From the NCBI GenBank assembly GCA_027025175.1, contig JALVRF010000082.1:1-38950 (forward strand): DNA of 38,950 nucleotides. Direction: 5' to 3'. Source of the stretch: Candidatus Aminicenantota bacterium. Its GTDB lineage: Bacteria; Acidobacteriota; Aminicenantia; S016-38. A program made the translations under genes and the position numbers. The notes beneath the pieces were generated by a model. That model searched no databases and was not told the DNA's origin. It worked only from the letters and a program-made list of their open reading frames with translations. This document shows, in pieces, positions 35,695 to 38,950 of the stretch. The first letter of the stretch is position 1. Each line of letters begins with the position of its first letter.

Positions 35695-36617
35695 TCTTTC
35701 CTCCTTATAAGGCCATATTTAAGGAGTTTCTTAAAAGACTGGACAAATTCCTCTCTTCCCATGGGGGCAACCTTCTCTATATCCCTTACCGGAGTTTCCC
35801 CATCAATCAGGGAAAGAAGAAAGGCCTCCTTGGGGGTGAGGTCAATTTTAGGTGAGTCTTCAACCCGCACGAACGCATCCTCCTCAGAAAATGTCTCTCC
35901 TTCTATCTCTTCCAGAACCTCCTCCACATCCTCCAGTTCCATTTCCTCTTTTATGTTCTCTATAACCGCCATAGCCCTGACAAACTCTGGATGGTCCTTG
36001 GGTATTTTTCTTAGAAATTTCAGCGCCTCATTAAGTTTTCCCTCGGAATAAAGCCTGGTTCCCTCCCTGAAGGGGTCAAGCCTTTCTTCAAGGACTCTAT
36101 CCAGGGCAGAAATATCCAGACCCGCACCCTCAAATTCTTTCCTGGCTATTTTTAAGTACTCGTAAACCTTGGTTCCCCTTGCCCTCTCATCCCGGGCGAG
36201 CCTCATCCAGTATTCGTAAGCCAGAGGATAATTCCGCTCGGCATAGGCTTCAAGTCCCCTGGAAAGCAAATAATCAGGAACCTTCAGGGCATCCAGAAGG
36301 TTTTTAACCGCCTCCTCAGGGGAGGAAGTATCATCTATTACCACAACATTTTCCTTGAGATCCCTTTTCCTTATCCTTTCCTGCGGCGGTTTTATTATAA
36401 GGGTCAGGGGAGACGCCTGGTCCCAGAGTTTTTCAAGGTTAACGAATATGTCCCCTCTGGAAAATTCCCCCAGAGGAAACTGCACCACCAATATGTCCGG
36501 TTTAATTTCCGGGATCTGATCCGGGGACTTAATTTCTTCTACTTCTATTCCCTCACTCTGCAGGGCTTTCTCCATAGTGTGGGCAAAAACCTGATTGCAG
36601 AAAAGGACCGCTTTCAT
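35691..36617 (-). CDS. receiver-like/TPR-like protein with C-terminal winged-helix-like domain, function unknown
   Basis: 308 aa, no recognised named family. Residues about 1-95 look like a degenerate response-regulator fold ([28 protein letters not shown], then [10 protein letters not shown]) but no clear phospho-Asp pocket is seen. Residues about 110-205 are helical repeats in TPR style ([50 protein letters not shown]). An acidic linker ([21 protein letters not shown]) leads to a C-terminal domain [44 protein letters not shown], a winged-helix-like tail I recall from gliding and pilus regulatory proteins of deltaproteobacteria and Acidobacteria. Coupled by ATGA to glyA and purD. A role in pilus or motility control is a guess. 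Confidence 0.78.
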   Translation of the reverse strand: MKAVLFCNQVFAHTMEKALQSEGIEVEEIKSPDQIPEIKPDILVVQFPLGEFSRGDIFVNLEKLWDQASPLTLIIKPPQERIRKRDLKENVVVIDDTSSPEEAVKNLLDALKVPDYLLSRGLEAYAERNYPLAYEYWMRLARDERARGTKVYEYLKIARKEFEGAGLDISALDRVLEERLDPFREGTRLYSEGKLNEALKFLRKIPKDHPEFVRAMAVIENIKEEMELEDVEEVLEEIEGETFSEEDAFVRVEDSPKIDLTPKEAFLLSLIDGETPVRDIEKVAPMGREEFVQSFKKLLKYGLIRRKE

Positions 36618-37879
36618 CTGGATTCAAATTCCTTCCTTATATCAGGATACAGGGGAAATTTCTCGGTTAATTTCCTGACCTCCTGGCGAACTTCCTCAAT
36701 CACCTTTTCGTTGTCCATGTTATGGAGGACCCTGGAAATGAGCCTTCCCACCTTTTCCATTTCCTCTTCCTTCATCCCCCTGGTGGTAAGGGCCGGAGTC
36801 CCTATCCTTATACCGCTGGTAACCAAGGGAGGCTGAGGATCAAAGGGGATGGTATTTTTGTTTACGGTTATACCTGCTCTTTCCAGGGTCTTTTCAGCCT
36901 CCTTTCCGGTAATACCTAAGGAGCGAAGGTCCACCAGCATAAGGTGGTTATCGGTACCCCCGGAAACTATCCTCAGGCCCTCGTCCTTGAGGGTCTCTGC
37001 TAAGGTCTTGGCGTTTTTCACGATCTGGGCCGCGTATTCCTTGAATTCCTGGGTCATGGCCAGTTTAAAGGCCACGGCCTTGGCGGCGATTATGTGAACC
37101 AGGGGTCCTCCCTGGGCTCCTGGGAACACAGCCCGGTTAAGTTCTTTCTTGTACTTGCTTTTTGAGAGTATGAAACCACCCCTGGGTCCCCGGAGGGTCT
37201 TGTGGGTGGTGGAGGTTATGAAATCCGCATAGGGAACCGGAGAAGGATGAACTCCTCCTGCTACCAGGCCCGCTATGTGGGCCATGTCCACCATGAATAT
37301 GGCCCCAACCTCGTCGGCTATTTCCCTGAACCTCTTGAAATCTATGAACCTGGGATATGCCGAGGCCCCTGCCACAATTAATTTGGGCCTGTGCTCCTTG
37401 GCAAGCCTTAGAACCTCGTCGTAATCTATGGTTTCCGTTTCCTTATTGACCCCGTAGAAAACCACATTGTACCAGCGACCTGTGAAGTTGAGGGGATGAC
37501 CGTGGGAAAGGTGACCGCCGTGGGAAAGGTTCATTCCCATCATGGTATCGCCGGGCTCCAGCACTGCGAAATATACCCCCATGTTGGCCTGGGTTCCCGA
37601 ATGGGGCTGAACATTGGCAAATTCAGCCCCGAAAAGTTCCTTGGCCCGGTTTCTCGCTAAGGTCTCCACAACATCCACGAATTCACATCCCCCGTAGTAC
37701 CTCTTTTTGGGATAACCCTCGGCGTACTTGTTGGTAAAAACAGAGGCGGCTGCCTCAAGCACCGCCCTTGGTGCGAAGTTCTCCGAGGCGATGAGTTCCA
37801 GGGTGGAATGTTGCCTTACCGTCTCGTTATAAACCGCCTGGGCAATTTCAGGATCCGCCTTTCTCAAATCCTCAAACAT
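36614..37879 (-). CDS. glyA: serine hydroxymethyltransferase
   Basis: PLP enzyme that interconverts serine and glycine with tetrahydrofolate. The PLP Lys lies in [15 protein letters not shown]; other blocks are [38 protein letters not shown], and [13 protein letters not shown]. Length 421 aa is normal. The ATG follows GGGGGAAAC after porB. In this operon it provides glycine and one-carbon units for purD and later purine steps. Confidence 0.97.
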   Translation of the reverse strand: MFEDLRKADPEIAQAVYNETVRQHSTLELIASENFAPRAVLEAAASVFTNKYAEGYPKKRYYGGCEFVDVVETLARNRAKELFGAEFANVQPHSGTQANMGVYFAVLEPGDTMMGMNLSHGGHLSHGHPLNFTGRWYNVVFYGVNKETETIDYDEVLRLAKEHRPKLIVAGASAYPRFIDFKRFREIADEVGAIFMVDMAHIAGLVAGGVHPSPVPYADFITSTTHKTLRGPRGGFILSKSKYKKELNRAVFPGAQGGPLVHIIAAKAVAFKLAMTQEFKEYAAQIVKNAKTLAETLKDEGLRIVSGGTDNHLMLVDLRSLGITGKEAEKTLERAGITVNKNTIPFDPQPPLVTSGIRIGTPALTTRGMKEEEMEKVGRLISRVLHNMDNEKVIEEVRQEVRKLTEKFPLYPDIRKEFESR

Positions 37880-37888
37880 GTTTCCCCC

Positions 37889-38791
37889 TTAAAGGTTTTC
37901 TATTTGTCTGGAAAATTCCTCCTTGGCCAGGAGGATTTTCCAGTTTCTATCCACCATGGCCTGGATTTCCTCCACATCCGCCTGGGTCAGGTGGCGAAAT
38001 CTACCCTGAAGTTTAAGGTATTCGATGACAGGCTTAAGTTTCTTGGGTTTTATGTTTATCTTATATTTTTCCCCGTTTTCCACCTCATATAGAGGGAAAA
38101 CCCCTGTCTGGACCGCAAGACGGGCCAGTTTAATGGTTATTTCCGGAGGGGTTTTCCATCCAGGAGGACACGGGGAAAGGATCTGGATGAACCTGAATCC
38201 CTTTATCTGGGCTGCCTTTTTTACCTTCTTGACGAAATCCTCGGCATAGGCCACGGTGGCAGTGGCCACATAGGGGACCTTGTGGGCAGCCAGTATCCCT
38301 ACGATATCCTTTTTGGGCCTTGACTTGGGAAATTTGTACGGAGTTGTGGTAGTCCATGCCTTATAGGGAGTAGCAGAACTTCTCTGGATTCCGGTGTTCA
38401 TATAGGCCTCGTTGTCATAGACGATGTAGAGAATATTGTCCCCCCTCTCTGCGGCTCCGGAGATGGCCTGCATTCCTATGTCAAAGGTTCCTCCGTCCCC
38501 TGCCCATGCCACCACATGGACATCCTCCTTCCCCAGGATTTTCATGGCAGCGGAAACCCCTGCGGAGGTGGAAGCTGCGGTTTCAAAGGGTGCGTGGAAA
38601 AGGGGAACCCCTGCTGCCGAATACGGAAAGGGACCGTCTATAACGGACCAGCAGCAGGCCGGAATGGTTAAGATTGTCTTCTTTCCCAGGGCCTTCAGGG
38701 CTAAGCGCATGGCCAGGGCTCCACCGCAACCCTGACAGGCCAGGTGGCCCGGGGTCATGTATTCTTCTCTGGGTATGGTTAGTTTTCTCAT
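37889..38791 (-). CDS. porB: pyruvate:ferredoxin oxidoreductase, beta subunit
   Basis: TPP-binding subunit of the multi-subunit PFOR that makes acetyl-CoA, CO2 and reduced ferredoxin. GHLACQGCGGALAMRLALKALG carries two of the 4Fe-4S cysteines and ILSPCPPGW another. The TPP motif is WAGDGGTFDIGMQAISGAAERGDNILYIVYDNEAYMNTG. Length 300 aa fits PorB of anaerobic archaea and bacteria with the gamma-delta-alpha-beta layout, not the single-chain bacterial PFOR. Its ATG overlaps the porA stop (ATGA). Confidence 0.95.
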   Translation of the reverse strand: MRKLTIPREEYMTPGHLACQGCGGALAMRLALKALGKKTILTIPACCWSVIDGPFPYSAAGVPLFHAPFETAASTSAGVSAAMKILGKEDVHVVAWAGDGGTFDIGMQAISGAAERGDNILYIVYDNEAYMNTGIQRSSATPYKAWTTTTPYKFPKSRPKKDIVGILAAHKVPYVATATVAYAEDFVKKVKKAAQIKGFRFIQILSPCPPGWKTPPEITIKLARLAVQTGVFPLYEVENGEKYKINIKPKKLKPVIEYLKLQGRFRHLTQADVEEIQAMVDRNWKILLAKEEFSRQIENL

Positions 38792-38950
38792 AACTTCACC
38801 CCCTTCCAGATTATATCCTTGCCTTCCTCCATCTTCTCCACTTCCTCAAAGAGTTCCATTATGTGTTTCGTGGTTATGTCCCTTCCTCCCAGTCCCATGA
38901 TGTAACTGAAAACCGGAGGATGATTTCTCACATTGGCCAGGGCTCCCCTT
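38788..38950 (-). CDS. porA: pyruvate:ferredoxin oxidoreductase, alpha subunit (C-terminal end only)
   Basis: This is an edge fragment missing from the ORF track. Reading the minus strand upstream of porB gives an open frame ending VFSYIMGLGGRDITTKHIMEL...GKDIIWKGVKL with TGA overlapping the porB ATG. GLGGRDIT is the C-terminal motif of PorA. It confirms the order porA-porB and that further por genes lie upstream, outside the window. Confidence 0.9.
   Translation of the reverse strand, partial: RGALANVRNHPPVFSYIMGLGGRDITTKHIMELFEEVEKMEEGKDIIWKGVKL

Overview
The window is a very compact bacterial chromosome segment, almost fully coding, with many 1-17 bp gene overlaps (ATGA, TAATG) and no intergenic stretch over about 100 bases. 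Several traits suggest an anaerobic and probably thermophilic bacterium. It has an archaeal-type multi-subunit pyruvate:ferredoxin oxidoreductase (porAB), an electron-bifurcating-type Nfn transhydrogenase (nfnAB), an electron-transfer-coupled class 1B dihydroorotate dehydrogenase (pyrK-pyrD), purine-rich coding strands and heavy use of AGG/AGA for arginine. The phylum cannot be fixed by eye. The secretin with N-terminal TPRs and a C-terminal cohesin-like domain resembles forms I associate with Acidobacteriota-like, Aminicenantes-like and other deep-branching anaerobes.

Layout. (1) 1-10,908, minus strand: one long operon fbp-ridA-pilC-pilB-pilM-pilN-pilO-pilP-secretin-pyrK-pyrD-pyrF-ubiA (the last is cut by the window edge and is absent from the ORF track). 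A good sigma70-type promoter sits before fbp. This joins sugar metabolism, a minimal type IV pilus/type II secretion machine and pyrimidine synthesis. (2) 10,947-11,924, minus: a DHH phosphoesterase. It diverges from (3) 11,962-16,394, plus: a glycosyltransferase cluster of one GT2, a small coiled-coil protein and three GT4 enzymes, two of them tandem paralogues. (4) 25,726 down to 16,391, minus: gyrA-nudix-exported glycosidase-like protein-rplU-rpmA-obg-nadD-rsfS-NtrC-like AAA+ protein-rlmH-DksA/TraR-like-comF. It has strong promoters before gyrA and before rplU. (5) 25,812-27,856, plus: trmI-purB. (6) 29,692-27,818, minus: a GT-C membrane glycosyltransferase. (7) 32,701-29,701, minus: nfnA-nfnB-rnhC with its own promoter. 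(8) 38,950-32,773, minus: porA (partial)-porB-glyA-orf308-purD-purE-mtaB.

How it fits together: regions 1, 5 and 8 carry nucleotide and one-carbon synthesis (pyrKDF, purB, purD, purE, glyA). PorAB and NfnAB handle reduced ferredoxin and NAD(P)H. Region 4 groups DNA topology, ribosome assembly and silencing, NAD synthesis and regulation. Regions 1 (ubiA), 3 and 6 point to cell-surface glycan synthesis from polyprenyl-linked sugars. The most unusual items are an NtrC-like protein that lacks key ATPase residues, the secretin-cohesin fusion, a degenerate PilM, a short RNase HIII-type protein, a set of apparently leaderless start sites, and a possible polyprenyl-pentose pathway (UbiA/DPPR-synthase-like plus an AftB-like GT-C). 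No tRNA, rRNA, CRISPR, insertion sequence or clear intrinsic terminator was seen.
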